Below are positions 1 to 10,200 of a stretch of DNA of 37,698 nt, one piece after another. Both the position numbers and the translations under genes were made by a program. The stretch is from assembly GCA_934322085.1 (NCBI GenBank), contig CAKRGF010000025.1, positions 1 through 37,698 of the forward strand, given 5' to 3'. Below the pieces are notes generated by a model. It was given only the letters and a program-made list of their open reading frames with translations, was not told the origin of the DNA and did not search any database. Numbering within the stretch: position 1 is the stretch's first letter; every line of letters begins with the position of its first letter. Origin of the DNA: an uncultured Eubacterium sp. (GTDB lineage: Bacteria > Bacillota > Clostridia > Lachnospirales > Lachnospiraceae).

Positions 1-340
1 TTTACCCCATCTACGCTGTAATAACATACGGCAGAATTTTTAGTGAAATCATATTCAATTTTCAAATAAACTTTATTGGTTTTCAAAGAAACCTCGGATT
101 CATCATCCTCCAAAAAACCGTTTTTTCTGTTGCAACTGCTGTTGGCTGTGCAGTCTGAGCCGCCGCATCTGAAACCGTATTTTTCGCAAGTTTTCTTTTT
201 GGCTTTACCTGAACGGTTATTGTTTGTCTTCTGCTTCTTTTACCATTCTTCATTTGAACAGAAATTTTTGCTGCTTTTTTTGTTACTTTCCAAGTAACTT
301 TCTTTGCATTTTTTACTGTCACCCTTTTGGTTTTTCCCAT
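1..340 (-). pseudogene. Frameshifted, edge-truncated secreted GH43-type glycosidase remnant
   Basis: Two adjacent minus-strand frames look like one broken gene. The first frame (340 down to about 120) encodes a Lys-rich Ig-like segment (VTVKNAKKVTWKVTKKAAK) followed by a Thr/Ala/Pro linker, closely resembling the N-terminal part of the GH43 gene at 1409-3853. It has no signal peptide and hits a stop at 83-85. The second frame is open from about 119 to the window edge and reads VYLKIEYDFTKNSAVCYYSV then DG, resembling the C-terminal beta-sandwich of GH43 enzymes. The frames differ by one base next to back-to-back A6/T6 runs (112-126), so one indel there would join them. The missing signal peptide and the direct jump from Ig-like domain to C-terminal module suggest loss of the 5' end and catalytic domain. 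A sequencing error in the homopolymer or programmed slippage is possible. The rest lies outside the window. Confidence 0.45.
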
Positions 341-350
341 AAAAAGCAAA

Positions 351-386
351 ATACTGCCATTGTTTTCACAATGACAGTATTTTTAG
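351..386 (-). terminator. Hairpin terminator downstream of the AraC gene
   Basis: The arms ATACTGCCATTG (351-362) and CAATGACAGTAT (369-380) form a 12-bp stem with one mismatch and a 6-nt loop. T-rich sequence follows on both sides, so it could stop transcription in either direction. It lies about 120 bp past the stop of the minus-strand araC-type gene and just before the broken gene at the left edge. Confidence 0.6.
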
Positions 387-503
387 TTATAAGAGTTTGT
401 TTTGAGGGAAAGTAAATATTGATTTACTTGAGTATTAGTTTATCGCATTTATAAGTATAAATCCATGATATATCTTGAACGAAACTTGATTTATCAAGCA
501 CTT

Positions 504-1277
504 TTATGGCAGCACCTGATGTTCCTTGCGATAATAACTCGGCGAACACCCTTCATGTTTTTTAAATTGTCTGCAAAAATGCTCTACATTGCGATATCCA
601 CACTGCATACTAATTTCACCAACATCAAAGGCACTTCGAAGCAAAAGCATCTTTGCCCGAATCATCCGACTCTCAATCACTTCTGAAATACATGAAATAT
701 TTGCAAAATTTTTATACACTTTCTGAAGCGAGCGTGGACTTAGATTTATCCGCTCTGCCATCATTTCCAACGTCCAGTCATATTCCGGATGTGCATAAAT
801 ATCCCCGCGCAGTTTTTCTAAGAGCGGCTGATACCTGGAGCCTTGCTTAGGAAATGCATAATCATGAAACCAGTGGAAAATAATATGCATTAAATCCGAA
901 ATAATATATTCTTCACTTTTACTATGCCAATAATTCTCACAGGCAACCATATGCCAATAAACAAGAAAATAGTCATAATTTGAACAGAAAATAGGAACTC
1001 CAAACGGCACATAGCCTTCCGCAAACAAAGGTTCATCACAATCAAATCGTATCCATGTGTATGTTAATCTTCCTTCTTTCGCATGATAATGAACTCTCTG
1101 ACCGGGCTTATAAATAATTCCGGTATGTGCCGGGTATGGACGCATCTCGCCATCCACTTCTATCATCGTATCGTTTTCAAACAACATCATCTCATACTCA
1201 CCTTCAGCAAATACAAGATTATCCTCAAATCCCTCCGGCATACTTTCACGTTCGACTGCATATATAATTCGAAACAT
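504..1277 (-). CDS. AraC-family transcriptional regulator
   Basis: This 257-aa protein has the AraC layout. Residues 1-150 form a cupin-like ligand-sensing domain (VDGEMRPYPAHTGIIYKPG, then YTWIRFDC). Residues 155-250 carry two helix-turn-helix motifs (WTLEMMAERINLSPRSLQKV and VGEISMQCGYRNVEHFCRQF), ending in the family signature KKHEGCSPSYYR. The ATG at 1277 is preceded by GAGGAGG at good spacing. It lies downstream of, and on the same strand as, the GH43 glycosidase but is separated by a terminator and has its own promoter. Regulation of that xylan/arabinan-type gene is plausible (inference). Such regulators often sense sugars; the ligand here is unknown. Confidence 0.9.
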   Translation of the reverse strand: MFRIIYAVERESMPEGFEDNLVFAEGEYEMMLFENDTMIEVDGEMRPYPAHTGIIYKPGQRVHYHAKEGRLTYTWIRFDCDEPLFAEGYVPFGVPIFCSNYDYFLVYWHMVACENYWHSKSEEYIISDLMHIIFHWFHDYAFPKQGSRYQPLLEKLRGDIYAHPEYDWTLEMMAERINLSPRSLQKVYKNFANISCISEVIESRMIRAKMLLLRSAFDVGEISMQCGYRNVEHFCRQFKKHEGCSPSYYRKEHQVLP

Positions 1278-1307
1278 GTATTAAACACCTCCTCAACTAT
1301 TAGTGCT

Positions 1308-1337
1308 ATTATAACATGTCATTCTGAATTATAGCAA
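1308..1337 (-). promoter_or_regulatory. Candidate promoter of the AraC-family gene
   Basis: On the minus strand TTGCTA (1332-1337) is followed after 18 nt by a perfect TATAAT (1308-1313), about 30 bp upstream of the start codon. It lies between the GH43 terminator and the araC-type start, so the regulator can be transcribed independently. Confidence 0.5.
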
Positions 1338-1340
1338 TAC

Positions 1341-1380
1341 AAAAAAGAACAGCACACCACGATCTTCTATGGTATGCTGT
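1341..1380 (-). terminator. Intrinsic terminator of the GH43 gene
   Basis: The arms ACAGCACACCA and TGGTATGCTGT (1349-1380) form an 11-bp stem with one mismatch. On the minus strand the stem is followed by TTCTTTTTTG. It sits 28 bp past the GH43 stop codon. Confidence 0.8.
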
Positions 1381-1408
1381 CCTTTTATACATCTACAAAA
1401 CAATACTA

Positions 1409-3853
1409 TTACTTTTTAAAGCTCCAAGAATCCATACGAACATCCAGTGCATCAAACTCAAAATAAATGGTATGCTTTCCTGTCAGCTTTTTACCGAGTT
1501 TCTTTGTAACCGTCTGGTAAGAATCCGATGTGGAATCACCAAGTTTCATGGTAATTTCAGATGCTCCATCCGTTCCAAAATCAACATCCGCCACACCAAT
1601 ATAAGCACCAATCTTTCCATTGTATACGGAATAATTTACGGTCCAGTCTTCGTTGGACGCTTTTTCATTATTAATAACAGTTCCTACCGTATCTGCCATC
1701 GCAAATGTTTCTGCCTCAACCGTCTGATAAGGATTGATTGTACCAACCGATGATACACCGGTCTTTGTCATCTTTGTATCGGCAATCGTTCCATCCGCAT
1801 TTGTAAAATCTCCATTGTCACCAAGATTTAACTCATTTACATAAGTCGTACGGTAATCCTCTTTCGTGCCGACTGCTATTGTGTCTTTCTTCGTATGATA
1901 AAATGCATACAGTTTACCATTAAACTGTGTAAAACAGTGATGGTTATTACCGGATGCTCCAAAATATGTACCCGGATTTTTCAAAACACAGCCAACATAT
2001 TTAAAGTCACCCATTGGGCTGTCACTTACCATTACCGCAATGTTTGCCGTCGGGCAGTCTGCACGGTCAATGGCAACACCGTCAATGCTTCCGGTCCAGT
2101 TTGTGCAGTAACTGTAATAATACTTATTTCCGATTTTGTTAATACCGGAATCTTCAAACATGAATGGTGCATCAATCGTTTTTGCATCCCCATCTACACT
2201 AGTCATATCGTCACTAAGTTTTACAACTCGTGCACATTTAGGATTGCGGATAAAGTCTTCTTTCTTTCCATTGGTACCACCAATACCACCAAAATAAAGG
2301 TAGCCGGTTCCATCATCGTCAACCAAAACTGCCGGGTCAAAGAGCCATCCAATTTCAGATTCTGCACAGCCTTTAATGGAGCGGTCAATAATTGGTTTGC
2401 CAATTGGATCCGTCCAAGGACCGGTTGGGCTGTCTGCCGTCAATACACCAATACTGCTTGCGTTGTTCGCAAAATACAGGAAGAATTTCTCTTTGCCGTT
2501 AATCTTCTTATGACATACTGCAGGTGCCCATGAATTTGCCGACCATTTCGCAGCTCCTTTATTTCCGGATACTGCAATCGTTCCATGATCTGTCCAGTTC
2601 ACCATATCCGCAGAAGAATAGCAGTTCAATGTTTTAATTTTGCTATAGTTATTATCTGCATTAGCTGCTGCTTCGTACTGCTGGGAATCATTTGTTCCAT
2701 AAACATACACTCTTCCGTTGTACTCCATCGCCCACGGATCCGCCGTCAAACGGGAAGTCATAATCGGATTGCCGATTTTTCCTTTAACAAGTCCTGTACT
2801 AAGATCCGGAAGACCGGATTTTTCATCTGCTGTCTTAGCAACTCCTGTCATGGTTACCTCATCCAGGTAAAAATCCATATCATTATTGGAATTGTACACA
2901 GACTGCCAGTAAATCAAGATCGTTCCCGTGTGCTCCGGTACCTTCATAGTTGCCTCACATTTTGTCCATGTAGAATTCGAAAGGTCAAAGGTCTTAATTC
3001 CATCGTAATGAGTAGACTCATCATCCCCAACATACTGCATGGAAAGATCCAGTTTCTGATCCTCACCTGTTTCCTGCTTTGCATAAAAGGAAATCGCATA
3101 TTCATTATCTGTTTCAACCAAAGAGGAAACATCAATAGCAGCACCATGCCAGTCAGATGTACGTCCTGTCACTTTGGCGCTTTTCTTTGTGTTATTTGCT
3201 CCATCATCAACAACTGAAATAGAAGCTGAACCACGAGAAGCGATTGGCTCATATTCGCCCTTTTCCATGCCCGCATTAACAAGCACTGCCGGTGTTGGTT
3301 CCGGTGTAGCATCTGCAGATTTGGTCGGCTCCGGTGTTGGCATATGTCCAAATCCGTCTGCCTCAGCAATCAAATTAGAATTCTCAATTTCATCCGTATA
3401 CACTTTTACCGACGTACCTTTTACAACAGGTGTCGGTGTTGCTTTCGCTGTAGCCTTTGCCGTAGGTTTTGTCGTATTTACTACGTTTTTATCCGGTCCT
3501 TTTTTCCTCGTCACTGTTACCTTAACAGTTCCAAGTTTTCTGGATTTTCCGTTCTTTTTAAGTTCTTTTACCGTAATCTTGGCTGTCCCCTTCTTCTGAC
3601 CGGTCACAACACCCTTTTTCGATACTTTGGCAGCCTTTTTCTTGTTACTCTTAAATGTGTACTTGCAGGATTTTTTCTTGTTTGCAATTTTAATTGTTTT
3701 CTTCTTTCCTACTGTAACACTAATTTTCTTTGTCTTTAATTTTGCTTTTTTCGCTTTTGCCCCTGCATCCGGCGCTGTCATCCCGCCAAGTGTCATTGAC
3801 AAAGCTAAAATTCCCGATAAAACAACTCCACTAACTCGTTTCCATTGCTTCAT
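1409..3853 (-). CDS. Secreted modular GH43 glycoside hydrolase with Ig-like domain and CBMs
   Basis: An 814-aa exported enzyme. Domains in order: signal peptide (1-32, ending DAGA/KAK); Lys-rich bacterial Ig-like (Big_2) domain (about 38-115), probably for wall association; Thr/Pro/Ala/Lys linkers (120-190); a CBM4/9- or CBM22-type beta-sandwich (about 192-337); GH43 five-bladed propeller (about 360-680); and a C-terminal CBM6-like module (about 708-814, starting YQTVEAETFA). The GH43 acids are visible: Asp372 in TADPWA (base), Asp506 in LFDPAVLVDDDG (pKa modulator) and Glu567 in MFEDSG (acid), plus His653 in FYHTKKD. The start NPIMTSRLTADPWA resembles xylan-active or arabinofuranosidase GH43 enzymes; exact specificity cannot be read from sequence. 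The start at 3853 follows AAGGAGG. The gene is monocistronic, with its own terminator, next to an AraC regulator. Confidence 0.9.
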   Translation of the reverse strand: MKQWKRVSGVVLSGILALSMTLGGMTAPDAGAKAKKAKLKTKKISVTVGKKKTIKIANKKKSCKYTFKSNKKKAAKVSKKGVVTGQKKGTAKITVKELKKNGKSRKLGTVKVTVTRKKGPDKNVVNTTKPTAKATAKATPTPVVKGTSVKVYTDEIENSNLIAEADGFGHMPTPEPTKSADATPEPTPAVLVNAGMEKGEYEPIASRGSASISVVDDGANNTKKSAKVTGRTSDWHGAAIDVSSLVETDNEYAISFYAKQETGEDQKLDLSMQYVGDDESTHYDGIKTFDLSNSTWTKCEATMKVPEHTGTILIYWQSVYNSNNDMDFYLDEVTMTGVAKTADEKSGLPDLSTGLVKGKIGNPIMTSRLTADPWAMEYNGRVYVYGTNDSQQYEAAANADNNYSKIKTLNCYSSADMVNWTDHGTIAVSGNKGAAKWSANSWAPAVCHKKINGKEKFFLYFANNASSIGVLTADSPTGPWTDPIGKPIIDRSIKGCAESEIGWLFDPAVLVDDDGTGYLYFGGIGGTNGKKEDFIRNPKCARVVKLSDDMTSVDGDAKTIDAPFMFEDSGINKIGNKYYYSYCTNWTGSIDGVAIDRADCPTANIAVMVSDSPMGDFKYVGCVLKNPGTYFGASGNNHHCFTQFNGKLYAFYHTKKDTIAVGTKEDYRTTYVNELNLGDNGDFTNADGTIADTKMTKTGVSSVGTINPYQTVEAETFAMADTVGTVINNEKASNEDWTVNYSVYNGKIGAYIGVADVDFGTDGASEITMKLGDSTSDSYQTVTKKLGKKLTGKHTIYFEFDALDVRMDSWSFKK

Positions 3854-3926
3854 GGCAGTTCCTCCTTTACATTATATAATTATTATATTTCATTTATAAT
3901 AGCACAAAAAGAAGTTCCCTGCCATG

Positions 3927-3942
3927 ATGATAAACGTATCAT
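3927..3942. promoter_or_regulatory. Palindrome upstream of the GH43 gene, possible operator
   Basis: ATGATA, a 4-nt centre (AACG) and TATCAT form a short inverted repeat about 75 bp upstream of the GH43 start, between the stop of the M23-like gene and the AT-rich promoter region. A T4 follows on the plus strand only, so it is not a convincing terminator for the minus-strand gene. An operator role is speculative. Confidence 0.25.
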
Positions 3943-3962
3943 TTTTGATATATTCGGCACAC

Positions 3963-4652
3963 TTATTTAAGCAGCAACATCGGATTTACCGTGGTTTTAT
4001 TTTCCTTCACTTGAAAATAAAGGTTCGTTCCTTCTTCTTTATAATACTTTGTCGGCTCCGCAATTTTGCCAAGAACCTGTCCTTCCGAAACCGTATCACC
4101 TTTACTTACAGAAACATCTTTTAACTGTCCATAAACAACAGTAAATCCATCACCAATTGATACCGAAACCGTTCGTCCGGTTTCTTCAGAAGTTGCCACC
4201 GATTCTACAATACCGTCTGCACTTGCTTTTACATCCATTCCTTCTTTGGCTTCTAAAAGAAGTGCCGGGTTTGTGCGGTACTGTGCCAGTGTCTTAAAAT
4301 ATACCACTTTGTCTGCACTGTACTCCATCAGCACATCGCCTTTTATCGGCCAGGAAAGTCCCTCTTCCTGATTAAACGATAATTGCTTTTTCACAGGCTT
4401 TGCATTGGTCTGCACAGACTTTTTCTTACGTTTTTTCGTTTTCTTTTCTTTTACCTCGGAATTTGCATGATTGCTGGACGCTTCTTTCGTCTCCGGTGTT
4501 GCCACCGCGGTCGCCTGTGGGGGATTACTCGCCGAAGCCACCGGCTCCCTTTGTTCACTGCGGTTCATATTGATGCATAACGCCGCAAAGGCGCCAATTG
4601 CTGCAATGCCGCAGGCTAATGATATATAGAATCCTTTTTGTTTAAAAAACAT
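3963..4652 (-). CDS. Membrane-anchored degenerate M23 (LytM/SpoIIQ-like) protein
   Basis: A 229-aa protein with an N-terminal membrane segment (about 7-28), a Lys-rich low-complexity region (35-90) and a C-terminal M23/LytM fold (about 100-229). The fold ends with the family-typical strand LYFQVKENKTTVNPMLLL. The zinc-binding and catalytic positions appear replaced: the usual RTHxGxD region reads RTNPALLLEA, the HL after the conserved Tyr reads GQL (Gln176), and the LHF of the HxH motif reads LYF (Tyr212). It is therefore unlikely to be an active peptidase. Size and topology fit SpoIIQ, the forespore partner of SpoIIIAH, which is also degenerate in Bacillus; a wall-binding scaffold is the alternative. 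The gene starts 66 bp after glgP. A 10-bp inverted repeat covers its start codon. Confidence 0.75.
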   Translation of the reverse strand: MFFKQKGFYISLACGIAAIGAFAALCINMNRSEQREPVASASNPPQATAVATPETKEASSNHANSEVKEKKTKKRKKKSVQTNAKPVKKQLSFNQEEGLSWPIKGDVLMEYSADKVVYFKTLAQYRTNPALLLEAKEGMDVKASADGIVESVATSEETGRTVSVSIGDGFTVVYGQLKDVSVSKGDTVSEGQVLGKIAEPTKYYKEEGTNLYFQVKENKTTVNPMLLLK

Positions 4653-4688
4653 ACTATCACCTCACAAAAATTGTTTGATGATAGTATG
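4650..4688 (-). promoter_or_regulatory. 10-bp perfect inverted repeat over the start codon of the M23-like gene
   Basis: CATACTATCA (4650-4659) and TGATAGTATG (4679-4688) are perfect reverse complements separated by 19 nt. In the minus-strand transcript the downstream arm contains the ATG and the end of the ribosome binding site (GAGGTGA). The folded stem would hide the start codon. A protein operator is the alternative. Confidence 0.5.
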
Positions 4689-4718
4689 CTCGATTTTAAA
4701 ATTATTTATTCAATTTTA

Positions 4719-7181
4719 TTACAAGGTAACTTTCTCTAAATGCCAAATCTCTTTCGCATATTCTTCGATGGTACGGTCGGAAGAAAATTTGCCGCATTTA
4801 GCGGTCTGGAGCATTGCCATCTTAGCCCAGCGCGACTCATCACGGTATGCTTCTTCTACTTTCTTCTGTGCCGCCTCATAAGAACGGAAGTCTTTCAAAA
4901 TAAAGTACTGGTCTGCACGCTCATAGCCGTTTGTCTCAAGCAGAGAATTGTAAATCTCGCGGAACAATTCAAGATTTTCAGGGGAATATGTTCCATCAAT
5001 CAACTGGGTAAGCACGGCACGGATATCCGAATCCATGTTGTAAATTTCTTTCGGATCATACTGGTTATTATGCTCGAAATCAATTACTTCCTGTGAAGAA
5101 AGACCGAAGATGAAAGCATTTTCCTCGCCCACTTCTTCTACGATTTCGACATTGGCACCATCCATTGTTCCGAGGGTCGGTGCACCATTTAACATAAATT
5201 TCATATTACCGGTACCGGATGCCTCTTTACTTGCAGTTGAAATCTGCTCTGATACATCAGCAGCAGCAAAAATGATTTCCGCATTGGACACACGATAGTT
5301 TTCAATAAATACAACTTTGATTTTTCCTTCAATTGATGCATCATTGTTTACTACGTCAGCAACACTGTTAATCAATTTGATAATTGCCTTTGCACGGCGG
5401 TATCCGGCAGAAGCTTTCGCACCGAAAATGAAAGTACGAGGATACATATCCATACCCGGATTTTTCTTCAACTGATTATACAAATACATAACATGCAAAA
5501 TATTAAGCAGCTGGCGTTTGTATTCATGCAGACGTTTTACCTGTACATCGAAAATCGAATGAGGATCCACTTCAACACCATTGTGCTCCTTAATATACTT
5601 CGCAAGGCGAACTTTATTCTGGAATTTGATATTCATAAATTCCTGCTGTGCTTTTTTATCATCCACAAAAACAGAAAGTTTGTCAATTTTAGACAAGTCT
5701 GTAATCCACTCATCACCGATTTTGTCTGTTACCCAGGCAGCAAGTTTCGGATTTCCATGAAGAAGGAAACGACGCTGTGTAATACCATTTGTCTTGTTAT
5801 TAAATTTCTCCGGCATCATTTCGTAGAAATCTTTTAATTCCTGATGTTTCAAAATTTCCGTATGAAGTCTTGCCACACCATTTACCGAAAATCCGGCAGC
5901 GATAGCAAGATGTGCCATCTTGACCTGACCATCATAAATGATTGCCATACTTTTTACTTTATCCTGATTATCCGGATACTTTGCCTGAATCTCATTCTGG
6001 AAACGACGGTTAATTTCCTCGGTAATCTGGTAAATTCTAGGAAGCAGACGGGAGAATAACTCAAGCGGCCATTTCTCCAATGCTTCCGCCATAATTGTAT
6101 GGTTTGTATAAGCACAGGTACGGGTTGTAATATCCCACGCATCATCCCACTCAAGACCATATTCGTCTAACAAAATACGCATCAATTCCGGTACGGTTAC
6201 CGTTGGATGGGTATCATTTAACTGGAAACATACTTTTTCCGGAAGACCATGAATGTCATTGTGGTTTTCCATATACTTCATAATCGCACGCTGCACGCTT
6301 GCCGATACGAAGAAATACTGCTGTTTCAAACGAAGCTCTTTTCCTGCCATATGATTGTCATTTGGATACAGTACTTCACAAATGGTACGGGCAAGGTTCT
6401 GCTGTTCTACTGCCTTCTGATAATCACCTTTATCAAAAGAATCCAGATTGAAAGTATCAATTGCCTCAGCATCCCAGATACGAAGTGTGTTTACAATGTG
6501 GTTTCCGTAACCGACAACCGGCAAATCATAAGGCACTGCCATTACGGACTGATAATTTTCCTGTACAAAACGGTCTCTTCCGGTTTTTTCGTCTTTTCTT
6601 ACCGTTACATAACCGCCAAAACGTACTTCAACGGCATATTCCGGACGTTTCATCTCAAATGGATTACCATCTTTTAACCAGTCGTCCGGTGCTTCGATCT
6701 GGAAACCATTTTCGATTTTCTGCTTGAACATACCATATTTGTAGCGGATACCACAGCCATAAGCCGGATAACCAAGTGTAGATAAAGAATCCAAAAAGCA
6801 GGCTGCCAGACGTCCAAGACCACCATTACCAAGAGCTGCATCCGGCTCTTCATCCTCAAGCAAGTCTAAGTTTACACCCATCTCGTCAAGTACCTCGCGT
6901 ACAACTTTGTCCTCTTTGAGGTTGATAATCATGTTTCCAAGTGCACGACCCATCAAAAACTCCATGGACAAATAGTAAACTGTCTTCACATCCTTTTTCT
7001 CATAGGCTTTGTGCGTTGCCATCCAGTCATCAACTACGATATCTTTGACTGCATAAGAAACTGCCTGAAACAACTGCTGTGGAGTTGCCTCTTCAACCGA
7101 ACGGCGGAACAACAATTTCATGTAGTTCGAAATGTTATTCTTCAATTCCTTTTTCTTTTCCTTTTCCGTTACAAATGCCAT
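4719..7181 (-). CDS. glgP: Glycogen/starch (alpha-glucan) phosphorylase
   Basis: An 820-aa GT35 enzyme that releases glucose-1-phosphate from alpha-1,4-glucans using pyridoxal phosphate, in the cytoplasm. Family blocks are present: EDEPDAALGNGGLGRLAACF near residue 112, QLNDTHPTVTVPELMR in the centre, FDVQVKRLHEYKRQLLN, and the PLP site EASGTGNMKFMLNGAP with Lys661 as the expected Schiff-base residue. Length matches the family. The start at 7181 follows AGAGGT. It begins 32 bp after ileS with no terminator between, so read-through from the T-box-controlled transcript is possible. No other glycogen genes are adjacent. Confidence 0.97.
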   Translation of the reverse strand: MAFVTEKEKKKELKNNISNYMKLLFRRSVEEATPQQLFQAVSYAVKDIVVDDWMATHKAYEKKDVKTVYYLSMEFLMGRALGNMIINLKEDKVVREVLDEMGVNLDLLEDEEPDAALGNGGLGRLAACFLDSLSTLGYPAYGCGIRYKYGMFKQKIENGFQIEAPDDWLKDGNPFEMKRPEYAVEVRFGGYVTVRKDEKTGRDRFVQENYQSVMAVPYDLPVVGYGNHIVNTLRIWDAEAIDTFNLDSFDKGDYQKAVEQQNLARTICEVLYPNDNHMAGKELRLKQQYFFVSASVQRAIMKYMENHNDIHGLPEKVCFQLNDTHPTVTVPELMRILLDEYGLEWDDAWDITTRTCAYTNHTIMAEALEKWPLELFSRLLPRIYQITEEINRRFQNEIQAKYPDNQDKVKSMAIIYDGQVKMAHLAIAAGFSVNGVARLHTEILKHQELKDFYEMMPEKFNNKTNGITQRRFLLHGNPKLAAWVTDKIGDEWITDLSKIDKLSVFVDDKKAQQEFMNIKFQNKVRLAKYIKEHNGVEVDPHSIFDVQVKRLHEYKRQLLNILHVMYLYNQLKKNPGMDMYPRTFIFGAKASAGYRRAKAIIKLINSVADVVNNDASIEGKIKVVFIENYRVSNAEIIFAAADVSEQISTASKEASGTGNMKFMLNGAPTLGTMDGANVEIVEEVGEENAFIFGLSSQEVIDFEHNNQYDPKEIYNMDSDIRAVLTQLIDGTYSPENLELFREIYNSLLETNGYERADQYFILKDFRSYEAAQKKVEEAYRDESRWAKMAMLQTAKCGKFSSDRTIEEYAKEIWHLEKVTL

Positions 7182-7213
7182 AAATTACCTCTCTTTCTGT
7201 AACAAACTCTTCG

Positions 7214-10200
7214 TTACGCTTCCACTTTTGCAACACCCAGTGTAACAGCTTCACCGTTAATTTTCCAATCTGCGGTGTAACCTTCTGCTTTATCCAAAAT
7301 AACCTCATCGGCCAGAACATCGGCTTTAATCTGAGATTCATTTGCTTTGATAATTTCTTTAATCTTATCATTTCCCTGTTCGTAAACACGGATATGGTCA
7401 ACCACTTCAAAACCGGCATCTTTACGCATGGTCTGGATTTTACTGATAACCTCACGCACAAATCCTTCCTCGATTAACTCTGGTGTCAGATTTGTATCCA
7501 ATACAACGGTAATACCGTGGTCTTCCTCGCTCACATAGCCATCCATCTGTGCCGTTTCTACCAGCAAATCCTCGGTCGCCAGCACTTCATCCACGCCGCC
7601 AACCGTAACAGTCACTTCACCGGAAGCATTCAACGCATCCATCGCAGCATTGCCGTCTAATCCGGCAAGCACTTCTTTCAATTCGTTCAAACGGCTTCCG
7701 AAACGGCGTCCGAGAGTACGAAGCTGTGGCTTAAATTGATATGTCGTAAATTCTTTTGTATCATCGGTAAATACAACTTCTTTTACATTCAGCTCATCTG
7801 CAATGATTTCTTTATAGAAATCGGACAATTCGCCTTCTGCCTTTACATACATTTTTCCAATTGGCTGACGGTTTTTGATATTTGCTGTATTACGGCATGC
7901 ACGGCCAAGAACAACAATGTCCAAAAGCTGTTTCATCTGTGTCTCAAGTTCTTTGTCAATCCATTCTTCCTTAACTTTCGGGAAGTCACACAAATGAATA
8001 CTTTCCGGTGCTTTTGAATCCAGATTGCACACGAGATTCTGATAAATGCTCTCGGTCATAAATGGAATCATCGGAGCTGCTGCCTTACTGATTGTTACAA
8101 GTGCTGTATACAAAGTCATGTAGGCATTCATTTTATCCTGCTCCATGCCTTTTGCCCAGAAACGATCACGACAGCGGCGCACATACCAGTTACTCATATC
8201 TTCCACAAAACTCTGCAGTGCTTTTGCAGTCTCCGGAATTTTGTAGTTGTCAAGGTCTTCATCAACCTCTTTGACCGTCGAATACAGACGGGACAAAAGC
8301 CAGCGGTCCATAATGGAAAGTTTATCATATTCTAATGTATGCTCGGTTGGATTAAACTGGTCAATCTCCGCATACAACACATAAAAGGCATATGTGTTCC
8401 ACAGTGTACCCATGAATTTACGCTGTCCCTCGGTAACCGCTTTTCCATGGAAACGGTTCGGCAGCCATGGTGCACTGTTTACATAGAAATACCAGCGTAT
8501 TGCGTCTGCTCCATAATTTTCCAGAGCATCAAACGGGTCTACGGCATTTCCTTTACTCTTACTCATCTTCTGTCCATTTTCATCCTGCACATGTCCAAGA
8601 ACAATTACATTCTCATATGGTGCTTTGTTGAAAAGCAGGGTGGATTCCGCCATCAGTGAATGGAACCATCCACGTGTCTGGTCAACTGCCTCGGAGATAA
8701 ACTGAGCCGGGAACTGCTTCTCAAACACATCTTTATTTTCAAATGGATAGTGATACTGTGCAAATGGCATCGCACCTGAATCAAACCAGCAGTCAATTAC
8801 TTCCGGTACACGGTGCATAACCTTTCCACAATCCGGACAGGTAAAGGTTACTTCATCAATGTATGGACGGTGGAGTTCTACCTCAGCGGCTTTCGGATCT
8901 CCGGCACGCTCTGCCAGTTCTTTTCTTCCACCGATACATTCCTGATGTCCACATCCTTCACACTCCCAGATATTTAATGGAGTTCCCCAATAACGGTTAC
9001 GGGAAATTGCCCAGTCCTGAATATTCTCTAACCAGTTTCCAAAACGTCCTTTTCCAATTGACTCCGGAATCCAGTTTACGGTATTGTTATTTTTAATCAA
9101 ATCGTCTTTTACTGCTGTTTCACGGATATACCAGGATTCTCTTGCATAGTAAATCAGCGGTGTATCGCAGCGCCAGCAGTGTGGATATTCATGCTCAAAC
9201 TTTGGTGCATCAAACAACTGTCCTCTGGCATCTAAGTCTTTTAATACCTCAGGGTCTGCTTTCTTTACGAAAATGCCTGCAAATGGAGTCTCTTCTGTCA
9301 ACTCACCTTTTTCATTTACAAACTGTACAAATGGAAGGTCATAGTTTCTTCCCACATTGGCATCATCTTCACCAAATGCCGGTGCGATATGAACAATACC
9401 GGTACCGTCGGTCATCGTAACGTAAGTATCACAGGTTACGAAAAATCCTTTTTTGTTCTGCTTATCAGCACACTCTTTGGCACAGGCAAACAAAGGCTCA
9501 TATTCTTTATGCTCTAATGCGGTTCCCGGGAAACTTTCTAATACTTCATAAGCCGGCTCATCATCTTTTGCCAGTTTACCAAGTACCGTATCCAAAAGAT
9601 CCTGCGCCATATAATAAGTATAGCCATCTGCTGCTTTTACTTTACAGTAAGTATCATTCGGGTTTACACAAAGAGCCACGTTACTTGGCAAAGTCCAAGG
9701 TGTCGTCGTCCATGCGAGGAAATAAGCATCCTCACCTGTCACCTTAAAGCGGACAATAGCAGAACGCTCTTTTACAGTTTTGTATCCCTGTGCAACTTCC
9801 TGTGCGGACAACGGTGTACCGCAGCGAGGGCAGTAAGGCACTATTTTAAATCCTTTATACAAAAGGTCTTTATTCCAGATTTCCTTCAATGCCCACCACT
9901 CAGACTCAATATAATTGTCATCATATGTGACATATGGGTCATCCATGTCAGCCCAGAAACCTACGGTATCGGAAAAGTCTTCCCACATACCTTTGTATTT
10001 CCAGACAGATTCTTTACACTGATTGATAAATGGTTCCATACCATATTCTTCAATCTGCTCTTTTCCATCCAGACCTAACAGTTTTTCTACTTCCAGCTCA
10101 ACCGGCAAACCATGCGTGTCCCATCCGGCTTTACGCGGCACACGATAACCTTTCATTGTACGGTAACGCGGAATCATATCTTTGATAACACGGGTCAGCA

